This document shows, piece after piece, positions 5,671-6,005 of a DNA stretch of 6,005 nucleotides (position 1 is its first letter; the number at the start of each line of letters is the position of its first letter). The stretch comes from Candidatus Nanopelagicales bacterium. Lineage in GTDB: Bacteria; Actinomycetota; Actinomycetes; S36-B12. The stretch is taken from the NCBI GenBank assembly GCA_030836325.1, contig JAURQC010000094.1:1-6005 (forward strand), in the 5' to 3' direction. The notes under the pieces are model-generated. The model was not told the origin of the DNA. It searched no databases and saw only the letters and a program-made list of their open reading frames with translations. The translations under genes and the position numbers were made by a program.

Positions 5671-6005
5671 TTAGCCGACGGCAACTTCCTCCGCAGGGAT
5701 CGTATCGAGCGGTTCGGGCTCTACAGCGGGCGCTTGTCCGCCCTGGTCTTGATCCCCGGCTGGCGCGTCCGCCGGCGGATCACCGCTTTCTGCTTGCTCG
5801 TCGTCGTTCTTCTTGTCCTTGTCCTTCTTGGGCTTCTTGCCGCACTTGACCTCGGGAGCAGCACGGTAGAAGGTGCGGATCGTCTCCCGCTTGACTTCCT
5901 CATCTGCTTGGAAGAACACCCGATCGACGTTGATGGAGAAGCCGGGAATCCCGCGCTGAGGGGAGCAGCCATCCTTCTTCTTGCGCCAGATCGTTTCCGG
6001 CTCCC
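5671..6005 (-). CDS. VanW-family protein, C-terminal part (5' end beyond window)
   Basis: The minus-strand frame is open from the window edge (6005) to a TAA at 5671-5673 and encodes at least 110 residues. The conserved part, KKKDGCSPQRGIPGFSINVD followed by RVFFQADEEVKRETIRTFYRAAPEVKCG, resembles the end of VanW-domain proteins of actinobacteria (GC.PQ.G.PGF.V.V.R....ETF.T.Y.P.P.V.C). VanW proteins are usually membrane-anchored, extracellular and linked to the cell wall or glycopeptide resistance clusters; their biochemical role is unclear. After the domain comes a low-complexity tail of about 58 residues: Lys/Asp-rich (KKPKKDKDKKNDDEQAE), then Pro/Ala/Glu-rich. The gene is convergent with cysS, with only 3 bp between the stops and no room for a terminator. 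An internal GTG at 5919 is not a real start, because the conserved sequence continues upstream of it. Confidence 0.75.
   Translation of the reverse strand, partial: EPETIWRKKKDGCSPQRGIPGFSINVDRVFFQADEEVKRETIRTFYRAAPEVKCGKKPKKDKDKKNDDEQAESGDPPADAPAGDQDQGGQAPAVEPEPLDTIPAEEVAVG

Noticed and set aside
1..6005. CRISPR arrays, tRNA or rRNA genes, riboswitches
   Set aside because: No regularly spaced short repeats, cloverleaf or rRNA-like sequence was noticed on reading either strand; no RNA search could be run.

Overview
The window looks like chromosomal DNA of a high-GC Gram-positive bacterium (Actinomycetota). Support comes from GTG starts, an extended TAnnnT -10 box with an apparently leaderless gene, an actinobacterial-type ferredoxin/DapC pair, a mycobacterial-like hexameric citrate synthase and a VanW-type cell-surface protein. 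I cannot name the genus from sequence alone.

Layout. Positions 1-69 hold the last 22 codons of a plus-strand gene I do not recognise. Positions 67-1311 form a compact unit bounded by near-perfect 45-bp inverted repeats. Its only gene is a minus-strand AbiEi-like protein with a DUF559/PD-(D/E)XK-like C-terminus. Next come three housekeeping genes on the minus strand, in transcription order fdxA (4103-3780), dapC (3764-2697) and gltA (2592-1309). A divergent, probably leaderless cysteinyl-tRNA synthetase gene (4252-5667, plus) follows. The window ends inside the 3' part of a VanW-family gene (5671-6005, minus) that converges on it with only 3 bp between the stop codons.

The most interesting part is the 67-1311 unit. 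It has the architecture of a transposable element: 45-bp terminal inverted repeats (42 of 45 matching) and a TA at each outer edge. It sits exactly between two convergent genes, and each outer TA plus the first base of the repeat makes the TAA stop codon of the neighbouring gene. Removing the unit and one TA rebuilds a plausible empty site, CCCCACTAACGGGTGG, where the two convergent genes would have overlapping stop codons (TAA on plus, TAG on minus). There is no recognisable transposase. The lone gene resembles the antitoxin half of AbiE type IV toxin-antitoxin systems fused to a nuclease-like fold, and no AbiEii toxin is present. It may be a non-autonomous element carrying a defence-type passenger, or a new kind of element in which this protein takes part in its own mobility.

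The other genes serve central metabolism: electron transfer (FdxA), lysine/peptidoglycan precursor synthesis (DapC), entry to the TCA cycle (GltA) and translation (CysS). fdxA and dapC are 15 bp apart and probably co-transcribed. gltA follows after a 104-bp gap holding two small palindromes and may have its own promoter. The 148-bp gap between fdxA and cysS holds the divergent promoters.
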